This document shows, piece after piece, positions 11,448 to 23,641 of a stretch of 64,000 nucleotides of DNA (position 1 is its first letter; every line of letters starts with the position of its first letter). Position numbers and translations under genes: made by a program. Below the pieces are notes generated by a model. It had not been told where the DNA came from. It did not search any database and saw only the letters and a program-made list of their open reading frames with translations. Origin of the DNA: Paratinospora sagittata (taxonomy: Eukaryota; Streptophyta; Magnoliopsida; Ranunculales; Menispermaceae); assembly GCA_035771175.1 (NCBI GenBank), contig CM069603.1, positions 17,584,286 to 17,648,285 on the forward strand, written 5' to 3'.

Positions 11448-11843
11448 CAACACATCTCAAGTTGATGCATGATAATGGACAAGTGTCCTATGCCCCATTT
11501 CTCTTCTCCAATACATGTCAAGTTGGTGCATGATAATGGACAAGTGTCCCATGCCCCATTTCTCTTCTCCAACACATGTCAAGTTGGTGCATGAGTCCAA
11601 CACATGTCAAGTTGGTGCATGAGACCAACATATGTCTAGTTGGTGCATGAGACCAACACATGTCAAGTTGGTGCATGAGAATGGACAAGTGTCTCATGCC
11701 CTATTTCTCTTCTCCAATACATGTCAAGTTGGTGCATAAAATTGGACAAGTGTCCCATGCCCCATTTCTCCTCTCCAACACATGTCAAGGTTGGTGCATG
11801 AGAGTGGACAAGTGTCCCATGCCCTACTTCTCTTCTCCATGGA
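11448..11843 (+). repeat. Tandem repeat inside LTR1
   Basis: A roughly 60-80 bp unit repeats imperfectly about six times. Its recognisable parts are CAAGTTGGTGCATGAGA, GGACAAGTGTCCCATGCCCC and TTTCTCTTCTCCAACACATG. LTR2, LTR3 and LTR4 have fewer units over about 280 bp (19397-19676, 27214-27493, 35031-35310). GGACAAGTGTCC within the unit is close to a palindrome. Short ORFs across this tract are by-products of the repeat. Confidence 0.75.
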
Positions 11844-14073
11844 AGTCCTAGAGGATGAGATGAGTGGAGAGAAAGGAAAAAAGAAGAGAAAGGAAAGAAG
11901 AAGAGAAAGAAAGAAGGAGTTGCTTTGAGGAAAGTCTCAGCAACATTTTCATCAAAGAGCTGGATCTTTGTACTATATGGTCAGATTGAGCTCAAACTTT
12001 GTCAGCAAGTTGGTAGATTATGTTTATTCATTCGGGTCGGTGGAGATCTTTATTGGAGTTTTCTTCTGAGCGATATAGCCTCCAAAACAAAGCTGGTCGG
12101 AATGTATGGATTTCTCGCACAGTTTAGATCAAACTAATAGATCTCCTAAATCTATCGTTGGATGCATATGATATTTGGTAATGTGGTTTACAACTAATAT
12201 TTCTGTATTAGGAACAAGGGAGATGTTTATGGGTTAAGTATTTTGTGTGATATAGTCACCTGAGTTCAAGTATGTGCAGCAGGAAAGGAGAAATTCTCTG
12301 ATTAGAGACTTGTTCATCAAAGGAGCTTATCTTTTCGGTCCACAGTTGGAGTGAGCTGATTTTTGGACAGAAGGTTTACATCTTAACATACTTCAATCTG
12401 TATGGTTTATTTTTTGATTAAATTTTTCTGTTGGCAGCTTGATACATCTGAACAGAATATTAAATGGAAAATTTGTAGGGTTGTTTGTATCAGACCTAAA
12501 TTTAGAATATGAACTTACACCTTTCCAAATAAGTTGCATATCAACTATATTGACCTAGTTGCCATTGTTGATGAACCCATGATGTAAAATCCGTGATATA
12601 CATGGCTGAGCATGGTGACCTCGTGTAAATAGGCAATATGGCCTAAGTATAAAAAATTTCATATTTTAGGGCTTTTGATGCTTTTGGCCTAGAATCATTG
12701 AATTGATGCAATTTATGTCTAATTAAGCATGATTTGGGTTGATTATGCTACTGATTTGGTGGTTGTGACCATATCATGGGTTAGGCCTACTTGTGATCAA
12801 GTGACCCAATTTGGGCATGTTTATACCTAAGGAATTGAAAATTTGTATTTTTGATTAATTGAATGGTTTATGAATGAGAACTATGCATTAGAGGCCTAAG
12901 TCATGAGATTTGAGTTGAATGATGGGATTAGATGGGATTTAGGCCTATTGTCAATATGTTGGCTGAATTAGGGTTGATGTGTAATGTCTATGTGATTAAG
13001 CATAGAAATTGATGTATGGTTGGATATTGATGAATGTTTCAGGACCTTGATTGGGTTAATTCAGTTTGGTGTCTGTGTGTGGTTAGATACTCTCACGAGG
13101 CTTGGTTGTGAGTACACTTCATTTATGATTATATCTTTTATGTCATCATATCACTTATATATATTGTATGTTGAAAGCATGAATGTGTCCTAATGTTTTG
13201 AATGATGCATTGATTTGGGAAAACCTTATGACTTTGGTTGGGCCCATCTATCTGGCTAATAGGGGGACTAAACCTTGTCATAGGAGGGTTTTAAGAAAGG
13301 AAATATTTGGGGATGAGAACGGTACGGTGAAATAGACGTGCACTAGTAAGCTTAATGCATGTGGAATGTGGATCCAAATTGATAAGCTTTTACTTGCATC
13401 GAACTTATTAGAAATGCTTGATATCTATATGTTATGATCTTTTAATCATGCTACACATTGACATGCATACATGATTGATATTTATTGATGAGTATTGATA
13501 GCATATTTGAATTCTATTCAGTGGGCACCGTTGGCTCACCCTCATTTTCCTCTTTCAGGTCCTTCTGTCCTGAATAAGGGCAAAGGAGTAGTCATATCTT
13601 GAGGGCCTTGCCGGCGAGAGAATCCAAGGCCTCGATGTGAGTTGAAAGGCATTTTGATTGAATTGTGTTTTAAATTAAAATGTATTATATTTTGGACTAT
13701 GTAATTTTAACACTTACCACATTGTAGTATGGGTGAGTTGGGACTTGTTAGATAGACCATGTGGGCATATGACGATTTGTTTGTACCCATAGTTTTGGAC
13801 TTTATGTATCCATCTTGATGGACTGTACGATTATGGTTTTAATTATGGTTCATTTTTATGGAGTATCTCTTGTCTTGGATGATTAATACGGTTGTTAGTT
13901 TTGTTTAGTACATTTTTATATTTTGTCGTTGTTTGGGATAAGGCTCGTAGGGTCTCAACCACCTCACAGGGGTTGAGGAGTGGTTGGAGATGCCTACGCT
14001 GGGTGTCCCGCCCCAGCATTCCGCAAGCCATTCCTAGCGGGGTTGGTGGTCCGAGGTGCGGGGTCGCCACAGT

Positions 14074-14085
14074 TGGTATCAGAGC
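14074..14085 (+). other. Primer-binding site, unit 1
   Basis: TGGTATCAGAGC, two bases after the LTR end, is the standard plant initiator-tRNA-Met primer site. Confidence 0.9.
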
Positions 14086-14305
14086 CCGATTTTACTAGGT
14101 TTGGTCTATGTATTGGACTTAGATGACTTTGACCTAGGAATTGGGTGAGAGATTTAGGTGATTAAAAAGCTTAAAGGAACTAACTTAAAAGGCTTACTAT
14201 CATATTTTATGTGTGTATTATATGATATGGGTAGTTATGAGGCTTTGTTAATGTTTTAAATTCTCTAATGTGTGTTGGTTGCTCGTATTTCTACTTCTCA
14301 GTGTC

Positions 14306-15220
14306 ATGAGGAGGAGCGGGAGATTGAGACAACCACACACAGGGCCATCCGATGATGACCTGATGGGGAGGATGGAAGAGATCATTCAGGCACAGGGCCG
14401 ATTGATGGCAGCCCAGACTGCACAGATACAAGCGTTGGTGCAGCAAGTCGAGGCTGTTGCTCGACAGTCTTCTCAGACAATACATCAGGAGGCAGACACT
14501 AGTGGGGCCGAGGCGGTCGGGGCTAGTGGAGCTGCAGGGGCAGCAGGACCTCAGATATTTGTACCTCAGCCTATGCCTACATCTGCTCCTATTTTTATGG
14601 AATACCCCACTGATCGGCGGATCAGACTGCTAGAGAAGTTCATGAAGCTGAAGCCTAAGGAATTCACTGGTGGGGTTGACTTGAAGAAGGCTGAAGATTG
14701 GCTGAAGAATGTCGAGAAGATCAGTCGCTCCTTAGAGCTTGATGAGGAGTCTCAGGTCCTATGTGTTGCTCACACACTGGAGAGTGATGCAGAGGACTGG
14801 TGGCTTTCAGTGTTGGATACACAGGGGGTAGTGAAGAGTTGGGACACCTTCAAACGATTGTTCTTACAGGCTTACGTTCCAGAGACTGAGAGGCAGGCTA
14901 TGCAACTCGAGTTTCTGAATCTCGTACAGGGCACCACGTCAGTCAGGGAGTACGAGCTCTCAGTTTATGCCGCTGGATTAGTTCAGACACCGGGTGACAA
15001 GATTATGAGGTTCTCTTTAAACCTAAGGCATGTGATCCGGCAGGCCTTGTCTGTGACGAAGATGACTGATTTTGCCACAGTGGTCCAGAGGGCCAAACAG
15101 TATGAGTTGGCTGAGCGGGTTGATGGTATGTCTACACGGGCAGCTCCAGGTGAACAAACTTCACAAGCAGAGTCTGGGGGACAGTTCCAGACACCATGGA
15201 AGAAGGGAAAATGGGGATAG
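14306..15220 (+). pseudogene. Gag, unit 1 (ends at premature stop)
   Basis: Gag starts best at ATG 14306 (MetArgArgSerGly...), 220 bp after the PBS; the upstream in-frame ATG at 14270 would only add a hydrophobic stretch not expected in gag. Residues about 20-55 look coiled-coil-like and Gln-rich. An Ala/Gly-rich linker follows, then the capsid core with PheThrGlyGly, AlaGluAspTrpLeu, AlaGluAspTrpTrp and ValArgGluTyrGlu blocks (Retrotrans_gag family). A TAG at 15218-15220 cuts the frame before the zinc knuckle. The downstream part is in another frame, so a frameshift also lies near 15270-15300. Both lesions are shared by all three units. Confidence 0.85.
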
Positions 15221-15221
15221 A

Positions 15222-15824
15222 AGAGAAAATTTTATGGAGGAGCACAGTCCGAGGGTGCTCAGAGTGGGGGCATCCCAGATTCAGACTGGTTTGATGGCCT
15301 CACCAGTGGTTTCCTCTCCTGTCCCGATTCCCATTCAGGCACCGAGTGCACCGAGACCCCCATTCCCACAGACTGCTGGTCGAGGCAGAGGTAGAGGCCG
15401 AGGAGGCTATGTGGCGACATCTCAAACTGGATCATCTGCGCCCAGGGCTCCGTTCTTATGTTATCAATGTGGGCAGGCTGGGCATAGGAAGTCAGAGTGT
15501 CCGAGTCTTCAGAGGGCTCCGAGATTTGTGCAGCAGTCCAGTGCCAGCGAGACAACGAAGGCAGCTACTGAGCCAGACCCGATAGCATCCATGACTTTGG
15601 TGGAAGGTACTCTTATTATTTGTGGTGCTTCTATGCATGTATTATTTGATGCTGGGTCTACGTTATCATTCATATCTGGACGTATGGTAGATAGTTTGCA
15701 TTTGACTCCCATTAGGGCGAGTACATGGTTAGACTTTTGAGTCGGGGAGAGAATCTACCCGAACATGATCTGTAGCAAGTGTGTGGTTCAGATTGGTAAT
15801 CTTGAGATGCTTGTTGACTTTTGA
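15222..15824 (+). pseudogene. Gag zinc knuckle and protease, unit 1
   Basis: In the frame used by the rest of pol, a Pro-rich stretch and a GlyArg repeat (near 15380-15405) lead to a Cys-Cys-His-Cys zinc knuckle at 15459-15500 (CysTyrGlnCysGlyGlnAlaGlyHis...Cys), which binds genomic RNA. The aspartic protease begins near 15591, with its active site PheAspAlaGlySerThrLeuSer near 15645. TGA stops at 15738-15740 and 15822-15824 interrupt the protease and the linker to RT. Each stop is one transition away from a sense codon. Confidence 0.85.
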
Positions 15825-17000
15825 GTCCTAGAGTTTTTAGAGTTTGATGCAATTCTAGGGATGGATTGGCTCGCGGCTTATCATGCAGTTGTTGACTATT
15901 TCGAGAAGAGAGTCATTTTCCAGATCCCCGGACACCCAGTGTTTACACTACAGGGTAGAGCTTCAGACCAGACAGTCACAAGAGGTAGATTTGTGATTGA
16001 TGGAGATAGGGAGATTTTGGCTGGATTAGTGCCTGATGAGGAAGAGACTAGTGAGGTGATACTTGAGGATATTGCCATTGTTAGGGACTTTCCAGATATG
16101 CTCCTTGCGGATCTTCCAGGATTACCATCGAAGCGAGAGATCGATTTCATTATTGAACTAGTCCCTGGCACGAAGCCTATCTCCATGGCACCATATAGAA
16201 TGGTGCCTGCCGAGTTGAGAGAGTCGCAGAAACAGCTCGAGGAGTTATTGGCTAAGGGCTTATTTGTCCGAGCGTGTCACCCTGGGGAGCTCCAGTTCTT
16301 TTTTGTGAAAAAGAAAGATGGGAGCTTGCGATTGTGCATCGACTATCGCCAATTGAACAGGGTGACCATCAAGAACAAGTATCCTCTCCCAAGGATTGAT
16401 GACTTGTTTGATCAATTGAGGGGAGCGAGGTATTTTTTGACGATTGATTTGCGCTTCGGGTATCATCAGCTGAGGATCAGGGAGGAGGATGTGCCTAAGA
16501 CAACATTTAGAACCCGCTATGGACATTATGAGTTCCTTGTGATGCCATTTGGTGTGACTAATGCACCGGCGATGTTCACGGACCTGATGCAGAGGGTCTT
16601 TAGGCAGTATCTGGATTAGTTTTTCATCGTCTTCATTGATGACATATTGGTGTATTTCAAGACTCGGGCTGAGCATGAGGAACACCTTAGAGTGACCTTG
16701 CAGACTCTGAGAGAGCATAGGCTATATGCAAAGTTGAGCAAGTGCGAGTTTTGGATCACCGAAGTGAAGTTCTTAGGTCATGTGGTGAGTTCTGAGGGGA
16801 TTTTAGTTGATCCGTCTAAGGTTGAAGCCATTATCAGTTGGGCTAGGCCTACCACAGTGACCGAGATCAGAAGCTTTCTTGGGTTAGCTGGTTACTATAG
16901 GAGATTCGTTCAGGGATTTTCCAAGATATCTACGCCTATGACTAGGCTCACCCAGAAAGATGTGTTCTTTGTATGGACTGAGGAATGTGAGAATGCCTTT
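15825..17000 (+). pseudogene. Reverse transcriptase, unit 1
   Basis: A LeuGlyMetAspTrpLeu linker at about 15855 is followed by RT with [14 protein letters not shown] (near 16337), [14 protein letters not shown] and the polymerase box PheIleAspAsp at 16632-16643. A TAG at 16617-16619 falls only 12 bp before that box, so translation ends just short of the catalytic site. The connection region continues with PheLeuGlyHisValVal and GlyTyrTyrArgArgPhe. Apart from the stop, the frame is open from 15825 to 17831. Confidence 0.9.
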
Positions 17001-17440
17001 TTAGAGCTGAAGAAAATATTGACATCTACGCCAGTGTTGATTTTGCCAGAGCCTGATCAAGAGTTGGTTATCTACACTGATGCCTCTCGTATCGGCTTGG
17101 GTTGCGTGTTGATGCAGAAGGATAGGGTCATTGCTTATGCATCGAGGCAGTTGAAGGTGCACGAAAAGAACTATCCTGTTCATGACTTAGAACTGGCCGC
17201 AGTAGTTTTTGCTTTGAAGATTTGGAGGCATTATCTCTATGGTGAGAGATTCACTTTGTATTATGACCATAAGAGCCTCAAGCACTTGTTCTCTCAGAAG
17301 GAATTGAACATGAGGCAGAGAAGGTGGTTAGAGCTCCTCAAAGACTATGATTTTACATTGGAATACCACCCAGGTAAAGCCATTGTAGTGGCTGATGCGT
17401 TAAGCAGGAAGCGGGTAGAGACAATTATGGTAGCACGCCA
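17001..17440 (+). pseudogene. RNase H, unit 1
   Basis: RNase H shows TyrThrAspAlaSer at 17072-17086 (first acidic residue), AspLeuGluLeuAlaAlaVal (catalytic Glu, near 17188) and AspHisLysSerLeu (near 17265), and it ends with AlaAspAlaLeuSerArgLys near 17390-17410. The frame has no internal stop, but no product is expected because upstream stops would end the polyprotein. Confidence 0.9.
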
Positions 17441-19019
17441 GATGTCTCATGAGTGGAGACTACTTGAGGTGGCTACGGTTATGAGTATATGTGTTACCCC
17501 TTCAAATCAGATTGTGATATTTGCTCAGATGATAGCTCAGCCTACACAGGTCCAGGAGGTGATTGACCAACAGAGACTTGACGTTGATTATGTGATGTAC
17601 AAGTCTTGGGCTGAGAGCGGTGATTTTACTGATTGGCACTTGTCATCTGATGGTGCCTTGAGATTTAGGGGACGTTTATGGGTTCCCGCAGATCCACGAC
17701 TCAGACAGAGTGTGCTCCAAGAAGCTCACAGATCTCATTATGCTATTCATCCTGGCGGAACCAAGATGTATCATAATATGAAAAGAATGTATTGGTGGCC
17801 CAACATGAAGAGAGAAATAGCTCAGTTCATTTAGAGGTGTGAGATCTGTCAAAGAGTCAAAGCTGAGCATCAGAGCCTTGGAGGACAGATGCAACCGCTT
17901 GCCATTCCTGAGTGGAAGTGAGAACATGTCACTATGAACTTTGTTGTGGGATTACCCAACACCCCGAGGAGACATAATGTTGTTTGGGTTATTATTGATC
18001 GCTTGACTAAGTCCGCTCACTTTCTACTAGTGAACACTAGGGATTCTATAGACAAGCTGAGCAGACTCTATATGCGGGAGATAGTCAGATTACATGGAGT
18101 GCCAGTTTCGATTGTGTCAGATAGGGATCCGAGGTTTACATCGGTATTCTGGCAGGGGTTGCAGAGGCAGCTCGGCACTAGACTAGATCTCCGTACCGCT
18201 TTTCACCCTCAGAAGGATGGCCAGTCAGAGAGGTTGATATCGATTTTGAAGGATATGCTTCGAGCTTGTGTCCTTGAGTCCAGTGATAACTGGGAGGAGT
18301 ACATACACTTGTGTGAGTTCGCGTACAACAACAACTATCAGTCCAGTATTGGCATGGCTCTTTTTGAGGCATTGTATGGTCGACCCTGTAGATCTCCAGT
18401 CTGTTGGACGAAGGTAGGGGATGTTGCAGTGATGGGACCAAAGTTTGTACATGAACACACAGAGAAGATTAAGAGGATCAAGCATAATATGAAGGTAGCC
18501 CAAGACAGGCAGAAGAGTTACGCTGATGCCAAGCGAAAGACCGTAGAGTTCGAGGTGGGTGACCAAGTTTTATTGAAGGTCTCACCTCACAAGGGCCAGA
18601 CTAGATTTAGGCTAAAAGGCAAGCACGCTCCGAGATTTATTGGGCTGTTCGAGGTTTTAGAACGAATTGGCCCCGTCGCTTACCGATTAGCCTTGCCACC
18701 TCAGTTAGCAACAGTCCACAATGTCTTTCATTTGTCAATGTTGAGAGTGTACAGGAGTGACTTTGATCACGTCTTGGACTGGAGGAACATTGAGCTGAGG
18801 CAGGATGGGACTTATGATGAGGAACCTATTCAGATACTTGATCGGAAGGTCCAGAGGTTGGGTAACCGCGAGATTTTGATGGTTAAGGTGAGATGTCAGT
18901 TCCATGGCGAGGAACAGGTTACTTGGGAGCGTGAGGACTACATGATGGAGCACTTTGCTGAGTTCATGGGCTTAGGTAATTTCTTAACCTTAAAACTTCG
19001 AGGACGAAGTTCATTCTAA
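17441..19019 (+). pseudogene. Integrase with chromodomain-like tail, unit 1
   Basis: The His-His-Cys-Cys zinc region lies at about 17735-17850 and is cut by a TAG at 17832-17834 between the His pair and the Cys pair. A TGA at 17919-17921 follows. The catalytic core keeps IleAspArgLeuThrLys (near 17996), SerAspArgAspProArgPhe (near 18117) and GlyGlnSerGluArgLeu (near 18220), giving Asp, Asp and Glu. The C-terminal stretch from about 18830 (IleLeuAspArgLysVal ... ValThrTrpGluArgGlu) has the form of the chromodomain-like tail of Tekay/Del elements, which is thought to steer integration into heterochromatin. The frame ends at TAA 19017-19019. Confidence 0.85.
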
Positions 19020-19030
19020 GGTGGGTGTGA
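19018..19030 (+). other. Polypurine tract, unit 1
   Basis: AAGGTGGGTGTGA directly before LTR2. It overlaps the last bases of the integrase stop codon. Copies lie at 26835-26847 and 34652-34664. Confidence 0.6.
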
Positions 19031-21888
19031 TGTGACGCCCCAAAAATTATTTTATCTAGCCTATTACCCAATTATATTTTGTTCAAACTCTATGTGTTTG
19101 CCTTGATATGTTTAGTGTTTGTTTAATGTTTGTTTAATGTTGTATATTTGATGCTTGATAATTTATATAAATATGTGCATTATAAATTGTATATGGGTCA
19201 TGTTAAATTAAAGTATAATGCATGTTTTATTATTTATGCATGGGCCTATTAAACCATGAATTGATATGGGTTAGGATTGATTGAATAACAGGATAAATGA
19301 GAATGAAAATTTGGTATATTAAATGGATTGGACATTTTAAATGCATGGAAGCATGACATTGGTTAAAATACATGTGGTTGGTATGGGTAGTATGAGACCA
19401 ACACATGTCAAGTTGATGCATGATAATGGACAAGTGTCCATGCCCCATTTCTCTTCTCCAACACATGTCAAGTTGGCGCATGAGACCAACACATGTTAAG
19501 TTGGTGCATGAGAATGGACAAGTGTCCCATGCCCCATTTCTCTTCTCCAATACAAGTCAAGTTGGTGCATAAAAATGGACAAGTGTCCAATGCCCCATTT
19601 CTCCTCTCCAACACATGTCAAGGTTGGTGCCTGAGAGTGGACAAGTGTCCCATGCCCTACTTATCTTCTCCAAAGAAGTCCTATAGGGTGAGATGAGTAG
19701 AGAGAAAGGAAAAAAGAAGAGAAAGAAAGAGGGAGATGCTTTGAAGAAAAGTCTCAGCAATGTCATCATCAAAGATCTGGATCTTGGTACTATATGGTCA
19801 GATTGAACTCAAACTTTTTCAGAAAATTCATAGCTTATGGTTATTCATTCTGGTCGGTGGAGATCTTGATTGGAGTTTTCTTCTGTGAGATATAACCTCC
19901 CAAACAAAGCTGGTCGGAAAGTCTGAATTTCTCGCGCAGTTTAGATCAAACTCATCGATCTCCTAAATCTACCGTTGGATGGATATGATATTAGGTAATA
20001 TGGTTTACAACTAATCTTTCTATATTATGAACGGGGGAGATGTTTATGGGTCAAGTATGTTGTGTGATATAGTCACCTGAGTTCACGGATTTGCAGCGGG
20101 AAAGGAGAAATTGTCGGATTAGAGACTTGTTCATCGAAGGAGCGTTTCTATTCGTTCCACCGTTGGATTGAGCTGAGTTTTGGACAGAAGGTTTACATCT
20201 TAACATACTTCAATCTGTACGGTTCATTTTTTGATTAAATATTTCTGTTGGCAGCTTGATACATCTGAACAGAATATTAAATGGAAAATTTGTAGGGTTG
20301 TTTGTATCAGACCTAAATTTAGAATATGAACTTACACCTTTCCAAATAAGTTGCATATCAACTATATTGACCTAGTTGCCATTGTTGATGAACCCATGAT
20401 GTAAAATCCGTGATATACATGGCTGAGCATGGTGACCTCGTGTAAATAGGCAATATGGCCTAAGTATGAAAAATTTCATATTTTAGGGCTTTTGATGCTT
20501 TTGGCCTAGAATCATTGAATTGATGCAATTTATGTCTAATTAAGCATGATTTGGGTTGATTATGCTACTGATTTGGTGGTTGTGACCATATCATGGGTTA
20601 GGCCTACTTGTGATCAAGTGACCCAATTTGGGCATGTTTATACCTAAGGAATTGAAAATTTGTATTTTTGATTAATTGAATGGTTTATGAATGAGAACTA
20701 TGCATTAGAGGCCTAAGTCATGAGATTTGAGTTGAATGATGGGATTAGATGGGATTTAGGCCTATTGTCAATATGTTGGCTGAATTAGGGTTGATGTGTA
20801 ATGTCTATGTGATTAAGCATAGAAATTGATGTATGGTTGGATATTGATGAATGTTTCAGGACCTTGATTGGGTTAATTCAGTTTGGTGTCTGTGTGTGGT
20901 TAGATACTCTCACGAGGCTTGGTTGTGAGTACACTTCATTTATGATTATATCTTTTATGTCATCATATCACTTATATATATTGTATGTTGAAAGCATGAA
21001 TGTGTCCTAATGTTTTGAATGATGCATTGATTTGGGAAAACCTTATGACTTTGGTTGGGCCCATCTATCTGGCTAATAGGGGGACTAAACCTTGTCATAG
21101 GAGGGTTTTAAGAAAGGAAATATTTGGGGATGAGAACGGTACGGTGAAATAGACGTGCACTAGTAAGCTTAATGCATGTGGAATGTGGATCCAAATTGAT
21201 AAGCTTTTACTTGCATCGAACTTATTAGAAATGCTTGATATCTATATGTTATGATCTTTTAATCATGCTACACATTGACATGCATACATGATTGATATTT
21301 ATTGATGAGTATTGATAGCATATTTGAATTCTATTCAGTGGGCACCGTTGGCTCACCCTCATTTTCCTCTTTCAGGTCCTTCTGTCCTGAATAAGGGCAA
21401 AGGAGTAGTCATATCTTGAGGGCCTTGCCGGCGAGAGAATCCAAGGCCTCGATGTGAGTTGAAAGGCATTTTGATTGAATTGTGTTTTAAATTAAAATGT
21501 ATTATATTTTGGACTATGTAATTTTAACACTTACCACATTGTAGTATGGGTGAGTTGGGACTTGTTAGATAGACCATGTGGGCATATGACGATTTGTTTG
21601 TACCCATAGTTTTGGACTTTATGTATCCATCTTGATGGACTGTAGGATTATGGTTTTAATTATGGTTCATTTTTATGGAGTATCTCTTGTCTTGGATGAT
21701 TAATACGGTTGTTAGTTTTGTTTAGTACATTTTTATATTTTGTCGTTGTTTGGGATAAGGCTCGTAGGGTCTCAACCACCTCACAGGGGTTGAGGAGTGG
21801 TTGGAGATGCCTACGCTGGGTGTCCCGCCCCAGCATTCCGCAAGCCATTCCTAGCGGGGTTGGTGGTCCGAGGTGCGGGGTCGCCACA
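19031..21888 (+). repeat. LTR2 (inner, chimeric)
   Basis: 2858 bp. Up to 20241 it matches LTR4 at sites where LTR1 differs; from 20252 on it matches LTR1 at sites where LTR4 differs. A C at 20016 is shared only with LTR3, while LTR1 and LTR4 have A. It acts as the 3' LTR of unit 1 and the 5' LTR of unit 2 at once, with no target duplication on either side. Confidence 0.9.
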
Positions 21889-21890
21889 GT

Positions 21891-21902
21891 TGGTATCAGA
21901 GC
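21891..21902 (+). other. Primer-binding site, unit 2
   Basis: Same TGGTATCAGAGC site as unit 1, two bases after LTR2. Confidence 0.9.
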
Positions 21903-22122
21903 CCGATTTTACTAGGTTTGGTCTATGTATTGGACTTAGATGACTTTGACCTAGGAATTGGGTGAGAGATTTAGGTGATTAAAAAGCTTAAAGGAACTAA
22001 CTTAAAAGGCTTACTATCATATTTTATGTGTGTATTATATGATATGGGTAGTTATGAGGCTTTGTTAATGTTTTAAATTCTCTAATGTGTGTTGGTTGCT
22101 CGTATTTCTACTTCTCAGTGTC

Positions 22123-23037
22123 ATGAGGAGGAGCGGGAGATTGAGACAACCACACACAGGGCCATCCGATGATGACCTGATGGGGAGGATGGAAGAGATC
22201 ATTCAGGCACAGGGCCGATTGATGGCAGCCCAGACTGCACAGATACAAGCGTTGGTGCAGCAAGTCGAGGCTGTTGCTCGACAGTCTTCTCAGACAATAC
22301 ATCAGGAGGCAGACACTAGTGGGGCCGAGGCGGTCGGGGCTAGTGGAGCTGCAGGGGCAGCAGGACCTCAGATATTTGTACCTCAGCCTATGCCTACATC
22401 TGCTCCTATTTTTATGGAATACCCCACTGATCGGCGGATCAGACTGCTAGAGAAGTTCATGAAGCTGAAGCCTAAGGAATTCACTGGTGGGGTTGACTTG
22501 AAGAAGGCTGAAGATTGGCTGAAGAATGTCGAGAAGATCAGTCGCTCCTTAGAGCTTGATGAGGAGTCTCAGGTCCTATGTGTTGCTCACACACTGGAGA
22601 GTGATGCAGAGGACTGGTGGCTTTCAGTGTTGGATACACAGGGGGTAGTGAAGAGTTGGGACACCTTCAAACGATTGTTCTTACAGGCTTACGTTCCAGA
22701 GACTGAGAGGCAGGCTATGCAACTCGAGTTTCTGAATCTCGTACAGGGCACCACGTCAGTCAGGGAGTACGAGCTCTCAGTTTATGCCGCTGGATTAGTT
22801 CAGACACCGGGTGACAAGATTATGAGGTTCTCTTTAAACCTAAGGCATGTGATCCGGCAGGCCTTGTCTGTGACGAAGATGACTGATTTTGCCACAGTGG
22901 TCCAGAGGGCCAAACAGTATGAGTTGGCTGAGCGGGTTGATGGTATGTCTACACGGGCAGCTCCAGGTGAACAAACTTCACAAGCAGAGTCTGGGGGACA
23001 GTTCCAGACACCATGGAAGAAGGGAAAATGGGGATAG
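22123..23037 (+). pseudogene. Gag, unit 2
   Basis: Codon-for-codon copy of the unit 1 gag, with the same capsid core and the same premature TAG (23035-23037). I found no residue difference from unit 1. Being downstream of an inner LTR, it could be transcribed from LTR2, but it would give only the truncated gag. Confidence 0.85.
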
Positions 23038-23038
23038 A

Positions 23039-23641
23039 AGAGAAAATTTTATGGAGGAGCACAGTCCGAGGGTGCTCAGAGTGGGGGCATCCCAGATTCA
23101 GACTGGTTTGATGGCCTCACCAGTGGTTTCCTCTCCTGTCCCGATTCCCATTCAGGCACCGAGTGCACCGAGACCCCCATTCCCACAGACTGCTGGTCGA
23201 GGCAGAGGTAGAGGCCGAGGAGGCTATGTGGCGACATCTCAAACTGGATCATCTGCGCCCAGGGCTCCGTTCTTATGTTATCAATGTGGGCAGGCTGGGC
23301 ATAGGAAGTCAGAGTGTCCGAGTCTTCAGAGGGCTCCGAGATTTGTGCAGCAGTCCAGTGCCAGCGAGACAACGAAGGCAGCTACTGAGCCAGACCCGAT
23401 AGCATCCATGACTTTGGTGGAAGGTACTCTTATTATTTGTGGTGCTTCTATGCATGTATTATTTGATGCTGGGTCTACGTTATCATTCATATCTGGACGT
23501 ATGGTAGATAGTTTGCATTTGACTCCCATTAGGGCGAGTACATGGTTAGACTTTTGAGTCGGGGAGAGAATCTACCCGAACATGATCTGTAGCAAGTGTG
23601 TGGTTCAGATTGGTAATCTTGAGATGCTTGTTGACTTTTGA
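23039..23641 (+). pseudogene. Gag zinc knuckle and protease, unit 2
   Basis: Identical layout to unit 1: zinc knuckle at 23276-23317, protease active site near 23462, stops at 23555-23557 and 23639-23641. The shared stops show that the unit was copied after it was already inactive. Confidence 0.85.

Larger units (their letters stand above)
11080..14071 (+). repeat. LTR1 (left end of the array)
   Basis: 2992 bp, TGTGACGCCCC to GGTCGCCACA. Its first 1.36 kb differ clearly from LTR2-4, including more copies of an internal tandem repeat. From about 12430 to the end it is nearly identical to LTR2 and LTR3. Private changes include an A at 12651 and a C at 13828. It represents the 5' LTR of the founder element. 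Confidence 0.9.

Noticed and set aside
11660..11851. Repetitive small ORFs in the array LTRs (also at 19493, 27310 and 35127)
   Set aside because: They read through the LTR tandem repeat and are not kept in frame between LTR1 and LTR2-4.
14074..14085. TGGTATCAGAGC sites as parts of tRNA genes
   Set aside because: Each lies 2 bp from an LTR end and lacks the rest of a tRNA; they are primer-binding sites.
13892..14098. ORF at the end of each array LTR, crossing into the PBS
   Set aside because: No domain, crosses the LTR/PBS border, and its frame is altered in LTR4.
16260..16718. 152-codon antisense ORF over RT, repeated in units 2 and 3
   Set aside because: A shadow of the RT frame on the opposite strand. 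It is identical in the three units only because the units themselves are copies.
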